A stretch of 58,865 bases of DNA from Amphritea sp. (GCA_025800245.1 JAOXSA010000094.1:1-58865), one strand, 5' to 3'. Positions 1-8,356 are shown, counted from the first letter of the stretch. The notes: a model not told the origin generated them from the sequence alone. Program-made: numbers and translations.

Positions 1-14
1 TCATACTTACTCAT
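1..14 (-). CDS. 5' end of a probable IS200-like transposase (TnpA), truncated by window edge
   Basis: Only the first four-plus codons are visible: ATG AGT AAG TAT GA on the minus strand, reading M-S-K-Y-(D/E). A GAGGAAA ribosome binding site lies just upstream (about 21-27). IS200-type Y1 transposases often begin M-S-x-Y, and the upstream DNA has hairpins typical of an IS200 left end. The rest of the gene lies outside the window, so the identity is inference from start, leader and hairpins only. Confidence 0.35.
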
Positions 15-126
15 GTTAGTTTCCTCACGACTTCGCTAAAAATCGCTGCGGCTTCTAACATGGGTAGGTATTCGGGCAAAGCCCAAATTGCTGATAACCA
101 CCTACTGAAGTAGGTGGTTTAGGGCT
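1..126 (-). mobile_element. Probable left end of an IS200/IS605-like insertion sequence (partial)
   Basis: Seen: an 11-bp inverted repeat AACCACCTACT / AGTAGGTGGTT at 96-119; a small GGGC-aaa-GCCC hairpin at 74-84; and CATGTTAG (12-19) / CTAACATG (55-62), which in the leftward transcript would pair the leader with the ribosome binding site and start codon of the gene leaving the window. IS200 elements are known to carry a terminator-like hairpin near the left end and a leader stem that hides the tnpA start. The combination suggests an IS200-like element inserted downstream of the alcohol dehydrogenase. The exact boundary cannot be fixed. Confidence 0.4.
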
Positions 127-132
127 GAAAAC

Positions 133-160
133 AAAAAAGCCAGCGACAAGCGCTGGCTTT
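133..160 (-). terminator. Rho-independent terminator of the PQQ alcohol dehydrogenase gene
   Basis: Inverted repeat AAAGCCAGCG-acaag-CGCTGGCTTT followed on the minus strand by a run of T. It sits about 20 bases past the dehydrogenase stop codon. Confidence 0.85.
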
Positions 161-179
161 AACAAAGCAGAAAAAACTA

Positions 180-1934
180 TCAGGATTTCGGCAGTTTGAA
201 GGTCCAGACAGTGCCGCCCTGGTTCAGGTGCTTAACCCGTTTAGCCACTTCACCACCCCACAGCGGTACCGCACCACCCCAGCCGGAGACTACCGACAGG
301 TACTGCTCACCATCCTGCATCCAGGTCACCGGCGAGCCCACGATACCGGAACCGGTGTTAAATTCGTAAATCACTTCACCGGTTTTCGCATTCAGGCCCT
401 TCAGGTAGCCCTCAGGTGTACCAAAGAACACCAGATTACCTTTCGTTGCCAGCACGCCGCCCCACAGAGGCGCGTAGTTATTGTGACGCCATACCTCTTT
501 ACCGGTTTTCGGATCCATCGCCCTCAACACACCGATGTATTCATCGTTGTTCGGTTTGATAGTGAAGCCCGCCCCCAGATAAGCAGCACCTTTCTTGTAG
601 GCCGTCGGCTCATTCCAGATATCCATCGCCCACTCGTTAGAAGGCACATAGAACAGCTCGGTATCCTGGCTGTAAGCGATCGGCATCCAGTTCTTACCGC
701 CCAGGAAAGATGGAATCGCAACCACGGACTCACCCTTCTTACCGTCAGATGATTCAGCCGGGTTGCCAGGTCGGTTGGCCGGATCATAGATAGGACGACC
801 GGTCTTCGGATCCAGACCTTTCGCCCAGGTGATCTTGTCTACAAATGGGAAACCGCGGATAAAGTCGCCATCCTCACGGTTCAGAACGTACATAAAGCCA
901 TTCCGGTCTGCAGTCGCTGCCGCTTTGATGGTTTTTCCGTTGGCGGTGTAGTCGAAAGACACCAGTTCGTTTACCCCATCGTAATCCCAGCCATCATGTG
1001 GTGTGGTCTGGAAGTGCCAGACAATTTTTCCGGTATCCGGATCAATCGCCAGACGGGAGGAGGAGAACAGGTTATCACCCGGACGCAGGTGCGAATTCCA
1101 GGGTGCAGGGTTACCGGTTCCGAAGAACAGCAGGTCTACATCGGGGTCATAGGTGCCACCCAGCCAGGTCGCCGCGCCACCGGATTTCCACAGATCACCC
1201 GGCCAGGTTTTACCCGCTTCGCCACCGGAGATACCGTTTTCAACCTTCTTGCCGTCTTTCCAGATGTAACCCATATGTCCTTCAACGGTCGGACGGGTCC
1301 AGGCCAACTTGCCGGTCTTCGCATCATAGGCCTCTACCTTACCCACAATACCGAACTCACCACCGGATACACCGGTAATAACTTTACCCTTTACTACCAG
1401 CGGTGCAGCAGTGATAGAGTAACCGGCTTTATAATCTTCAACCTTCTTCTTCCATTTTACTTTACCGGTTTTGGCATCCAGCGCGACCAGTTTGGCATCC
1501 AGAGTACCGAAGATAACCAGGTTGTCATACAGCGCTACACCCCGGTTGATTACATCACAGCAAGGCATGATGCCGTCCGGCAGACGGGCATTGTATTCCC
1601 ACAGCTCTTCACCGGTGCGGGTATCCACAGCGAACACTCGTGAGTAAGACGCCGTTACATACATCACACCGTCTTTAATCAGTGGCTGAGATTCTTGCCC
1701 GCGCTGTTTTTCACCGCCGAACGAGAATGCCCAGACCGGGCGCATCTGCTGCACCGTATCCGTATTGATATTTTCCAGCGGGCTATAACGCTGACCACGA
1801 GGTCCCATACCATTACTGACCACATCTTCAGCGGTCATCTGGTCGTTAAGAATATCTTTATCCGTTACACCGGCCTGTAGCGGGCCAGATACAGCCACCG
1901 CGGCAACCAGCGCTGAGAGTGCAAACCTTTTCAT
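180..1934 (-). CDS. PQQ-dependent alcohol dehydrogenase, probable lanthanide (ExaF/PedH/XoxF-type) enzyme
   Basis: Periplasmic quinoprotein that oxidises an alcohol and passes electrons to a c-type cytochrome. The 584-residue product has a signal peptide (1-21) and repeated beta-propeller W motifs (A-x-D-x-K-T-G-K). It carries the adjacent-cysteine pair C125-C126 that forms the disulfide ring over PQQ, metal ligands E193 and N275, and catalytic D317. Two residues on is D319 (W-D-Y-D-G-V-N-E); this extra Asp marks lanthanide-using members, whereas calcium enzymes have Ala or Ser. The start at 1934 is chosen because GAGGAG lies six bases upstream and the signal peptide begins there; an in-frame upstream start at 2027 would add a non-signal leader. 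Substrate (ethanol, methanol or other) cannot be read from sequence, though the surrounding Pseudomonas-type ethanol genes favour short alcohols. Confidence 0.95.
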   Translation of the reverse strand: MKRFALSALVAAVAVSGPLQAGVTDKDILNDQMTAEDVVSNGMGPRGQRYSPLENINTDTVQQMRPVWAFSFGGEKQRGQESQPLIKDGVMYVTASYSRVFAVDTRTGEELWEYNARLPDGIMPCCDVINRGVALYDNLVIFGTLDAKLVALDAKTGKVKWKKKVEDYKAGYSITAAPLVVKGKVITGVSGGEFGIVGKVEAYDAKTGKLAWTRPTVEGHMGYIWKDGKKVENGISGGEAGKTWPGDLWKSGGAATWLGGTYDPDVDLLFFGTGNPAPWNSHLRPGDNLFSSSRLAIDPDTGKIVWHFQTTPHDGWDYDGVNELVSFDYTANGKTIKAAATADRNGFMYVLNREDGDFIRGFPFVDKITWAKGLDPKTGRPIYDPANRPGNPAESSDGKKGESVVAIPSFLGGKNWMPIAYSQDTELFYVPSNEWAMDIWNEPTAYKKGAAYLGAGFTIKPNNDEYIGVLRAMDPKTGKEVWRHNNYAPLWGGVLATKGNLVFFGTPEGYLKGLNAKTGEVIYEFNTGSGIVGSPVTWMQDGEQYLSVVSGWGGAVPLWGGEVAKRVKHLNQGGTVWTFKLPKS

Positions 1935-2042
1935 CTGATGCTCCTCGAAGGGTATTGTTATTTGTATCAGGAGAGAGCCGGGATACATTCCCGAATCGTG
2001 CTGAACATTGTTGGCTCTATACAGCACAGCAACAATTAAACC

Positions 2043-2087
2043 GGGGTATTGGTTTTCTACTCACTTGGTAGTAATACCCCTGAAAAC
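2043..2087. promoter_or_regulatory. Nested dyad upstream of the alcohol dehydrogenase
   Basis: GGGGTATT (2043-2050) pairs with AATACCCC (2073-2080), and inside it CTAC (2057-2060) pairs with GTAG (2068-2071). On the minus strand the core reads CTACCAAGTGAGTAG, which resembles the CTACCAAGGTAC copy upstream of the cytochrome gene. It lies roughly 110-150 bases before the start codon. It could be an operator or a leader hairpin. Confidence 0.45.
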
Positions 2088-2126
2088 AGTGGGCTGACAC
2101 CCACCAAAAGCACCTGAATGTCATCC

Positions 2127-2151
2127 AAAAAAAAGCGCCCTACAAGGGCGC
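2127..2151 (-). terminator. Rho-independent terminator after the MBL-fold gene
   Basis: GCGCCC-tacaa-GGGCGC followed on the minus strand by eight T. It separates the relay-protein operon from the dehydrogenase promoter region. Confidence 0.85.
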
Positions 2152-2199
2152 AGAAGAACCTGATAAAAGCTCAGGCAACGATTGGACATGGGAACCCGG

Positions 2200-3126
2200 T
2201 CAGAAAAAACGCGCCTCATAAGCTGGGTAAAGATGGGCAACAGAGCGACTGAATTCGCTTTTAGTCAGCGCGATTTCCTGGAACTGTTGCGGCACTGGTA
2301 AAGCGATAACTTCGGTCATGGTCAGACCGGAACGGGCTGACTCAGTCAGGGTGTTATCAAGCCACCTCAGATATGCCTGCATCTGATCCAGCGCCCTGCC
2401 ATCACTGACCACGGGACCGTGTCCGGGAACCAGAACGCTGAAGGTAATGTCTCTGATGCGCTCAAGTTCACCCAGCCAGACAGGAATCCCCGGGGTATGC
2501 GGGGTGGTCAGGGCCCGTTGATAGAACACCATGTCGGAAGCAAACAACACCCCGGTGCTCTCATCAAACAACACCAGATCTGCGCCGCTATGACCGGTAA
2601 AACGCAGCAACCGTATCCGGTGGTCACCCAGTTCTATCAACGGTTCCGACGCATTCTCAGAAGGCAGCACCACTTCGGTTGAGCGCATCCAGTCACCCAC
2701 CAGCCGATACATATTTTCAGCAAAGGCATTACCATGTAAGGCGATCTGTTCGCGGGTGATCGGTAATGCCTGAATGCCAACATCACTGAACGCCTGGTTA
2801 CCGAGAAAGTGATCCGGATGGTGATGGGTATTAAAAACCAGGCGCACCGGCTGATCGGTCAGTGTTGAAATCAGTTTGCGCAGTGCTTCGCCGTACCGCC
2901 TGGAAGGCCCGGTATCGATAACCACAACCCCATCATCGGTAACGATAAAACCGGTATTCACAATATTGCCGCCATTGAGACTGGAAAAGTCTTCCAGCTT
3001 TCCCTGCACCACCCAGGTCCCGGGCGCTACCTGTTCAGCATTAAGCTCATAGCTCAGCGGACCTGCACTCACCGCGCTCTGAAGCCCGGTCGTCAAAGCG
3101 ATCAACAGTATCATTCTGAACAGCAT
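2200..3126 (-). CDS. Quinoprotein relay-type metallo-beta-lactamase fold hydrolase
   Basis: Secreted zinc hydrolase of the MBL fold, 308 residues, with an N-terminal signal peptide ending near residue 21. The metal motif H-H-H-P-D-H (family H-x-H-x-D-H) is present near residue 100. Further conserved stretches are G-H-S-G-A-D and the late V-P-G-H-G-P. Proteins of this type are repeatedly encoded beside PQQ dehydrogenases and are named quinoprotein relay system zinc metallohydrolases; their substrate is unknown. AGGAGG precedes the start. It is the last gene of a leftward run with the SoxYZ-like, binding-protein and cytochrome genes, ten bases after the SoxYZ-like gene, and ends in a clear terminator. 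Confidence 0.88.
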   Translation of the reverse strand: MLFRMILLIALTTGLQSAVSAGPLSYELNAEQVAPGTWVVQGKLEDFSSLNGGNIVNTGFIVTDDGVVVIDTGPSRRYGEALRKLISTLTDQPVRLVFNTHHHPDHFLGNQAFSDVGIQALPITREQIALHGNAFAENMYRLVGDWMRSTEVVLPSENASEPLIELGDHRIRLLRFTGHSGADLVLFDESTGVLFASDMVFYQRALTTPHTPGIPVWLGELERIRDITFSVLVPGHGPVVSDGRALDQMQAYLRWLDNTLTESARSGLTMTEVIALPVPQQFQEIALTKSEFSRSVAHLYPAYEARFF

Positions 3127-3135
3127 ACCGACCTC

Positions 3136-3888
3136 CTAGAGCGCCTGCTCAAACTCATTACCGCCGTTATCCCGCAACCAGATCGAATGCTTCTTATCCG
3201 GTTCACGTACATCAAATGTAATCACCGGGTTTTCGCTCACCGGCGGCGATAGCTCCATGCGCGCCAGATCATTCCCAGAAGCGGAGCGGATGACTACCTG
3301 TTCGATATAGAATTCAGGAATCGCATTCACCAGCCCGGTATCCATCGGGTGAATGACCCGGAACTTGTAACGCCCACCTTCTGAGCGGGGGAAAAAACGG
3401 CTCTGAAATTCCCCCAGATGACTTTCCCAATAAGGATCTGCAGCCGCCGCACTGGGGGTTGTACAACCACCACCTGCGGCATCAAGATAACTGCCTCCCA
3501 GATGCCAACGACCTTTATCAGTCAGTACCGCTGCTCTGACTGCAGTGCCCTGTTGCACTTTTATCCGTAGAGAGATGTGCGGCACGATCGCCTGGTGGGG
3601 GTAATAGGTAAAAATATGCTGAATAGGATTCAGATCAGCCCAGACAATGATCCTCTCAATCTGCCCCGCTAATTCTCTGGCATCCACGGTGATGGGTACC
3701 TGGGTAGGATCTTCAGCAAATTCCGGCACAACCACCCGAACACGATCATCAAACTGATAGCTGTCAGTACCGATGAACTGTTCGCGCATATAGTTCCACA
3801 GAGGCGAATTGAGAGGGTCATCAGAACTGGCAGTGACCGGCATCGACAGAATTAGTCCCAGCGTCATAAACAAACAATGTCTGATCAT
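3136..3888 (-). CDS. Quinoprotein dehydrogenase-associated SoxYZ-like carrier protein
   Basis: A 250-residue secreted protein that looks like a SoxY domain fused to a SoxZ domain. The N-terminal half ends with the G-G-G-C-T stretch where SoxY carries its substrate-binding cysteine swinging arm; the C-terminal half has the SoxZ-like beta sandwich (K-F-R-V-I-H-P-M-D-T-G). True Sox proteins carry sulfur intermediates, but no other sox genes are present. Fused SoxYZ-like proteins are known next to quinoprotein dehydrogenases, with unproven role. The start at 3888 is chosen because GGGAGG lies five bases upstream; an in-frame ATG at 3912 has no such site. Signal peptide about residues 1-21. Confidence 0.87.
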   Translation of the reverse strand: MIRHCLFMTLGLILSMPVTASSDDPLNSPLWNYMREQFIGTDSYQFDDRVRVVVPEFAEDPTQVPITVDARELAGQIERIIVWADLNPIQHIFTYYPHQAIVPHISLRIKVQQGTAVRAAVLTDKGRWHLGGSYLDAAGGGCTTPSAAAADPYWESHLGEFQSRFFPRSEGGRYKFRVIHPMDTGLVNAIPEFYIEQVVIRSASGNDLARMELSPPVSENPVITFDVREPDKKHSIWLRDNGGNEFEQAL

Positions 3889-3920
3889 ACAACCTCCCTG
3901 CATATTGCCCATATGAGTCG

Positions 3921-4841
3921 CTATTGCTCGACATCCTGATACAAACCCGGTAACTCATAACGCAGACCGTAGCGAGCATAGATCTCCGCCATCTCTCCGG
4001 ACCTGACCATCCGGTCTACAGCATCTTCCACTGAGTGCCCTAACTGCCTGTAGGTATGTTTAATTGCCATACCAATATCCCACTTCTGTTTACCCATCAT
4101 CGGATAACCATTAGCACCGAGTTCGAAAGCCGGTTGCTGTCGGGTATGCATCAGCCAGTCAATCTCTGCCCGCATCGCCATAACCGCATCCACACGCCCT
4201 TCTTCCATCGCTGCGTAAGCCGCGGCGGCATTGGTGAAATGGTGAGTGTTGTTGCGCATCCGACCGCCGAACGCTGAGGTGAGATAAAAATCCGGCAGGC
4301 TGTCGATCTCCACGCCGATAGGGTGATACTGAAACACGGCAACAGTGGAGACGTTATCGATCTTGCGACTGTCGTAGGCCACCTGCCAGCTTTCCCGCTG
4401 ATAAGGACCAAACATCACTACCATATCGTTGATAACAGCACCCGTTGAATCCTGCATGTAGCTGTATTCACGATCGTATGGCACCCGCATCATCACATCC
4501 GCCAGCTTTTTCAGGGCAAACGGATCATCAGGATTCTTATCAAGGTAATGGCCCTTCCAGACATTATTACGCAGGTCGTCTTCCAGATTTTCATCCGGAG
4601 TAATCCAGTGTGGCTGAAAGCGTACCCCCAGTGTTTCTGCGATGCGTTTACCCACTTCAACATCAACACCGGCAGGCTGACCATCCCGCATAAACGAATA
4701 GGGAGGGAAGTCTTTATAAAAACCGATACGGATGTAACCGCTATCGATCACATCATCGTAATAACGACCATACGCCAGGCTGCTAAGCAGGCTGACGCAC
4801 AGAACTAAAATGGCAGAGACGTATGTCTTACTCTTCAACAT
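3921..4841 (-). CDS. Quinoprotein dehydrogenase-associated substrate-binding protein (family 3 solute-binding fold)
   Basis: 306-residue secreted protein with signal peptide to about residue 25. The mature part begins with the typical bacterial family 3 pattern (Y-I-R-I-G-F-Y-K-D-F-P-P-Y-S-F, then G-V-D-V-E-V-G-K-R-I-A). It resembles the MoxJ/XoxJ-type periplasmic proteins found with PQQ dehydrogenases, which are thought to help activate or partner the enzyme rather than feed a transporter. No cognate permease lies in this operon. Its start overlaps the end of the cytochrome gene by 14 bases, pointing to translational coupling. Confidence 0.88.
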   Translation of the reverse strand: MLKSKTYVSAILVLCVSLLSSLAYGRYYDDVIDSGYIRIGFYKDFPPYSFMRDGQPAGVDVEVGKRIAETLGVRFQPHWITPDENLEDDLRNNVWKGHYLDKNPDDPFALKKLADVMMRVPYDREYSYMQDSTGAVINDMVVMFGPYQRESWQVAYDSRKIDNVSTVAVFQYHPIGVEIDSLPDFYLTSAFGGRMRNNTHHFTNAAAAYAAMEEGRVDAVMAMRAEIDWLMHTRQQPAFELGANGYPMMGKQKWDIGMAIKHTYRQLGHSVEDAVDRMVRSGEMAEIYARYGLRYELPGLYQDVEQ

Positions 4842-5271
4842 AACGGGTTACCAACCAGGAACGGATCGCCCACAGGGCTTCCTGACTCAGGTGCTCTGCC
4901 ATCTTCGGCATATATACCCGGCCATCACGAACCGCACCGTTCACAACCCGGTACTTATACCATTCGTCCCCTTCCAGACCCGGTTCCAGGTAGCGCAGAT
5001 CAGGGGCGATACCGCCGGAGATAGCGTCCAGACCATGGCAGCGGGCACAGTTCTGGGTGTAAGCCGACTCGCCGATCTGTAATGCCAGTGTGTGATTTTC
5101 ATATTCAGTGGTATATGGATTTTCTTCCAGCCACTCTTCACCCAGCGGCTGCAGACCTTCAACATCGATACTCTGCGGCACCACATCACCATGAGCAAAC
5201 ACCTGCCCGGACAGCGTTGCCGTCAACATAGCTGTGGTAACGAACCCAAGACTTTTCTTATGTTTATACAT
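4828..5271 (-). CDS. pedF: PedF-type cytochrome c-550
   Basis: Small secreted mono-haem cytochrome c, the likely electron acceptor of the alcohol dehydrogenase. From the 5271 start the signal peptide runs to about residue 26, the haem motif is C75-A-R-C78-H79, and the later V-Y-M-P-K-M segment supplies the likely axial Met. Length about 147 residues fits the PedF family of Pseudomonas ethanol-oxidation clusters. An in-frame ATG at 5289 would add six residues; 5271 is preferred because it starts a normal signal peptide and is preceded by GGGTGATAGAG. The gene leads the leftward relay operon. Confidence 0.88.
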   Translation of the reverse strand: MYKHKKSLGFVTTAMLTATLSGQVFAHGDVVPQSIDVEGLQPLGEEWLEENPYTTEYENHTLALQIGESAYTQNCARCHGLDAISGGIAPDLRYLEPGLEGDEWYKYRVVNGAVRDGRVYMPKMAEHLSQEALWAIRSWLVTRYVEE

Positions 5272-5411
5272 CTCTATCACCCGATTCATAATTTCTGCGA
5301 TCCGGCCTGCAATACCTTCTTTTGCAGTCGTCCTGTTATCGCTTTCAGATTCCCTGCATCACCCTCTGCAGATCGTGTTATCTATGGTATGGCCAGGTGC
5401 ATGGCGCGCAG

Positions 5412-5450
5412 AATTGTACTTTGGGTTTCAAAAAGCAGTACCTTGGTAGC
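5412..5450 (-). promoter_or_regulatory. Two candidate PQQ-regulon operator copies upstream of the cytochrome operon
   Basis: On the minus strand one copy reads CCCAAAGTACAATT (5412-5425) and a second reads GCTACCAAGGTACTGC (5435-5450). Both match the motif shared with the pqqA and 5970 upstream regions. They lie about 140-180 bases before the chosen start, so a long leader would be implied. Confidence 0.4.
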
Positions 5451-5488
5451 AAAACCGAACGCCTGCATCACTCACCATCAGAAGCAGC

Positions 5489-5510
5489 AAAGCCGGGAGA
5501 TCCCGGCTTT
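5489..5510 (-). terminator. Probable terminator after the small secreted beta-rich protein gene
   Basis: Perfect 10-bp inverted repeat AAAGCCGGGA / TCCCGGCTTT just downstream of the stop codon at 5533. The T-run is short, so termination strength is uncertain. Confidence 0.55.
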
Positions 5511-5532
5511 TACAGAGTCGTCTGTCGACTGA

Positions 5533-5970
5533 TCAGCGAACGCTGAAGACGCCTTCCATACCCTTCGCTTCCAGACCTTCGGCGTAGAACTCAAACTCAC
5601 CGCTTTTCACCGGTACAAAGTAGATCTCGGCCTCGCCTTCCTGCTCGAATTCAAGCTCTGTCAGGCTGACTGCCTTAATCTCCATATCCCCCGCTTCCAC
5701 TTTGCGCAGAAAAATCGAGGCAAAGAAATCCGGTGCCTGAACCGCATACTCAGTCTGCCCGCTGGAAACAACTTTCAGCTTGTAAGACTTTCCGGTTTCC
5801 AGCTCATAGCGCTTCTCAGACAGGTGATAACGGTTATCTTCTGTACCCAGAACCAGATCAGGCAGTTTAGTCGGGCGACGGGTCAGATCCCCCTCAGCGA
5901 CTGCGACGCAGCTGCTCGTCAGCATAATTCCGGCCAGCAGGCCTGCGGAAACTTGTTTGATAGTTGTCAT
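5533..5970 (-). CDS. Small secreted beta-rich (cupredoxin-like) protein of the PQQ cluster, function unknown
   Basis: 145 residues with a signal peptide to about residue 25. The mature part is a run of short hydrophobic beta strands separated by acidic turns, ending in the cupredoxin-like pattern S-G-E-F-E-F-Y-A-E-G. The mature chain has only one His and no Cys, so a normal type 1 copper site cannot form. It sits between the cytochrome operon and the divergent ABC operon and has its own upstream operator-like motif, which suggests co-regulation with alcohol oxidation. GAGG lies before the start. The fold assignment is inference. Confidence 0.75.
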   Translation of the reverse strand: MTTIKQVSAGLLAGIMLTSSCVAVAEGDLTRRPTKLPDLVLGTEDNRYHLSEKRYELETGKSYKLKVVSSGQTEYAVQAPDFFASIFLRKVEAGDMEIKAVSLTELEFEQEGEAEIYFVPVKSGEFEFYAEGLEAKGMEGVFSVR

Positions 5971-6031
5971 GGGGAAACCTCGCTTTCTCGCTTGATGTTT
6001 TCTATTTCATGCTAGAGATAGCTGACAGCAA

Positions 6032-6050
6032 AAGAATACTACTTCGGAAC
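6032..6050. promoter_or_regulatory. Candidate PQQ-regulon operator between divergent units
   Basis: Reads AAGAATACTACTTCGGAAC on plus, GTTCCGAAGTAGTATTCTT on minus. It lies 62-80 bases before the 5970 gene and 86 before the ABC binding-protein gene, so one site could serve both. It matches the pqqA upstream copy closely. Confidence 0.5.
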
Positions 6051-6135
6051 TAATTGATTTCTACTTTCTTCATATTTCGGTGTCGTCGGTTCCCGCATAA
6101 GCTGAAAAAAAGGTCGATTAAGCGCGGTGAAGTTT

Positions 6136-7344
6136 ATGTCCAGTATCAGAATGCTCAGTTTCAGAAAGCCCAGTCTCAGAAAGCCCATCCTTAGAAAGTT
6201 TCTCCCGACACTGCTGTTGCCAGCTCTGCTCACCAGCCACAGCGCCAGTGCAGAACTGGAAGTCAGCATCAGCTATCTGCAACTGCAGCAGGACACCGGC
6301 CCGGTTCTCTCTAATATCCTGCCGGAATCTGAAGACTCCGGACTCAGAGGCGCAGAACTGGGCATTGATGACAGCAACACCACCGGTCGCTTTCTGAAAC
6401 AGAAATATAGCCTGAGCCAGTTCACAACCGACGATGAGAGTGAGTTTCTGGCGACCGCAGAAGAGCAGTACAAAAATGGTCAGAGACTGTTTATCAGTAA
6501 TGCGCCAGCTTCCACGCTGATCGCCCTGAGATCACAACTGCCGGATGACGCCCTACTGTTTAATAGCGGCTCTCCTGCCGACCGGTTACGGACAGAAAAC
6601 TGTAAAGGTGTGCTGCACACCCTGGCCAGCCGAGCCATGCTCACCGATGCGCTGGCCCAATGGCTGAAAGCACGACGCTTAGAGAAAGTTCTGATAATTA
6701 CTGGCAATCAACCAGTTGATAAAGCCTACAGTGAAGCGTTCCGCCGGGGAGCAAAACGTTTTGGTCTGAAAATAGTGGCGGAAAAAGCCTGGCAGTTTGA
6801 TGCGGATCTACGCCGCACAGCCCAGAAAGAGATGCCTCTGTTCACTCAGACAGATGAATACGATGTTGTCTTTATCGCCGACGAACGCGGAGATTTTGGC
6901 GAATATGTCCTGTATAACACCTGGTATCCGCGTCCGGTTGTCGGTACTCAGGGACTTAAACCTGTCACCTGGCACCGGGTAGTTGAGCAATGGGGAGCAG
7001 CACAGTTGCAGTCCCGCTTTAATGACCTCGCCAACCGCTGGATGACCAGTAAAGACTACGCCGCCTGGGCTGCAGTACGCAGCATCGCCGAAGCCGTTAC
7101 CCGCACCAGCAGTAACAACCCGGAAATCCTGAACCAGTATATCCGTTCAGATGATTTTCAACTGGCTGCATTCAAAGGCCGCAAGCTCAACTATCGCAGC
7201 TGGAATGGCCAGCTGCGCCAGCCAATCCCCCTGATCCATCCCCGTTCACTGGTCTCTCAGTCACCGCAGGAAGGCTTCCTGCATCCGGTCACCGAACTGG
7301 ACACCCTGGGATTTGATCAGCGCGAAACCCGTTGTCACGGTTAA
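6136..7344 (+). CDS. ABC transporter substrate-binding protein of the PQQ-dependent alcohol dehydrogenase system
   Basis: About 402 residues with an unusually long, Arg/Lys-rich signal region containing three near-repeats of L-R-K-P, then a hydrophobic core and S-A-S-A-E cleavage site. The mature part has the family 1 periplasmic-binding architecture (G-L-R-G-A-E-L-G-I-D-D-S-N, later V-L-I-I-T-G-N-Q and D-V-V-F-I-A-D-E-R). This family is encoded together with the propeller, ATPase and permease below wherever PQQ alcohol oxidation clusters occur; the ligand is not known. GTG at 6127 and ATG at 6148 are alternative starts; none has a strong ribosome binding site. Confidence 0.85.
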   Translation: MSSIRMLSFRKPSLRKPILRKFLPTLLLPALLTSHSASAELEVSISYLQLQQDTGPVLSNILPESEDSGLRGAELGIDDSNTTGRFLKQKYSLSQFTTDDESEFLATAEEQYKNGQRLFISNAPASTLIALRSQLPDDALLFNSGSPADRLRTENCKGVLHTLASRAMLTDALAQWLKARRLEKVLIITGNQPVDKAYSEAFRRGAKRFGLKIVAEKAWQFDADLRRTAQKEMPLFTQTDEYDVVFIADERGDFGEYVLYNTWYPRPVVGTQGLKPVTWHRVVEQWGAAQLQSRFNDLANRWMTSKDYAAWAAVRSIAEAVTRTSSNNPEILNQYIRSDDFQLAAFKGRKLNYRSWNGQLRQPIPLIHPRSLVSQSPQEGFLHPVTELDTLGFDQRETRCHG

Positions 7345-7353
7345 GGAGTTATC

Positions 7354-8340
7354 ATGAAATACCCATCACTGCTGAAACGCTGTCACCTGTTACCACTGAC
7401 TGCAGCTATGTTGCTGGCCGGTCAGACCGCCCTGGCGGCTCAGGCTTACGTTTCCAACGAGAAAGATGACACCATCTCAATCATTGATCTTGAGACACTC
7501 GAGGTCACTGAAACCCTTAATGTGGGCGAACGGCCACGGGGTATTCTGTTCTCCAAGGACTACAGCAAACTGTATATCTGTGCCTCGGATTCAGACACCG
7601 TACAGGTGATGGATCTGGCTACCAAAGAGATAATCAAGGAACTGCCTTCTGGTGAAGACCCGGAGCAATTCGCCCTGCATCCCAATAACCGCCACCTCTA
7701 TATCTCCAACGAAGACGATGCGCTGGTGACCATTGTCGATACTGAAACCAGCGAAGTGCTGGCTCAGATCGATGTCGGTGTTGAACCGGAAGGCATGGCT
7801 GTAAGCCCGGACGGTAAAATCGCGGTAAATACCAGTGAAACAACCAACATGGTGCACTGGATCGATACCAGTACTTATCAACTGGTTGACAATACCCTGG
7901 TGGATCAGCGCCCCCGCCATGTGGAGTTCAGCAAAGACAGCAAAATCCTCTGGGCCAGTTCAGAGATAGGCGGCACAGTATCTGTGATCGACGTCGAGAC
8001 CCGGCAGATTTTCCAGAAACTCACCTTTGAGATTAAGGGCATTCACCCGGATAAGATTCAGCCGGTCGGCGTAAAACTGTCTGATGATGGACGCTACGCC
8101 TTTGTCGCACTGGGGCCTGCGAACCATGTTGCCGTGGTGAACGCTAAAACTTACAAAGTGGAAGACTATGTCCTGGTGGGCCGCCGGGTCTGGCACATGG
8201 ACTTCAACGAGGATCAGACTCAGCTACTCACCACCAACGGTATCAGCGGCGATGTGTCGATTATTGATCTGGACCGGATGAAAGCGGTTAAAAGTATCAA
8301 GGTCGGTCGCTATCCGTGGGGCGTCATTGTGAAGCCCTGA
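7354..8340 (+). CDS. PQQ-dependent catabolism-associated beta-propeller protein (YVTN repeats)
   Basis: 328-residue secreted protein, signal peptide to about residue 28, followed by seven or so repeats of the YVTN/surface-layer type (A-Y-V-S-N-E-K-D-D-T-I-S-I-I-D, I-L-F-S-K-D-Y-S-K-L-Y, A-V-S-P-D-G-K). Homologues sit between the binding protein and the ATPase in PQQ-associated ABC operons. AAGGAG precedes the ATG, nine bases after the upstream stop. The role is unknown; a periplasmic scaffold or receptor is possible. Confidence 0.88.
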   Translation: MKYPSLLKRCHLLPLTAAMLLAGQTALAAQAYVSNEKDDTISIIDLETLEVTETLNVGERPRGILFSKDYSKLYICASDSDTVQVMDLATKEIIKELPSGEDPEQFALHPNNRHLYISNEDDALVTIVDTETSEVLAQIDVGVEPEGMAVSPDGKIAVNTSETTNMVHWIDTSTYQLVDNTLVDQRPRHVEFSKDSKILWASSEIGGTVSVIDVETRQIFQKLTFEIKGIHPDKIQPVGVKLSDDGRYAFVALGPANHVAVVNAKTYKVEDYVLVGRRVWHMDFNEDQTQLLTTNGISGDVSIIDLDRMKAVKSIKVGRYPWGVIVKP

Positions 8341-8356
8341 AACAGCGGAGAACTGT

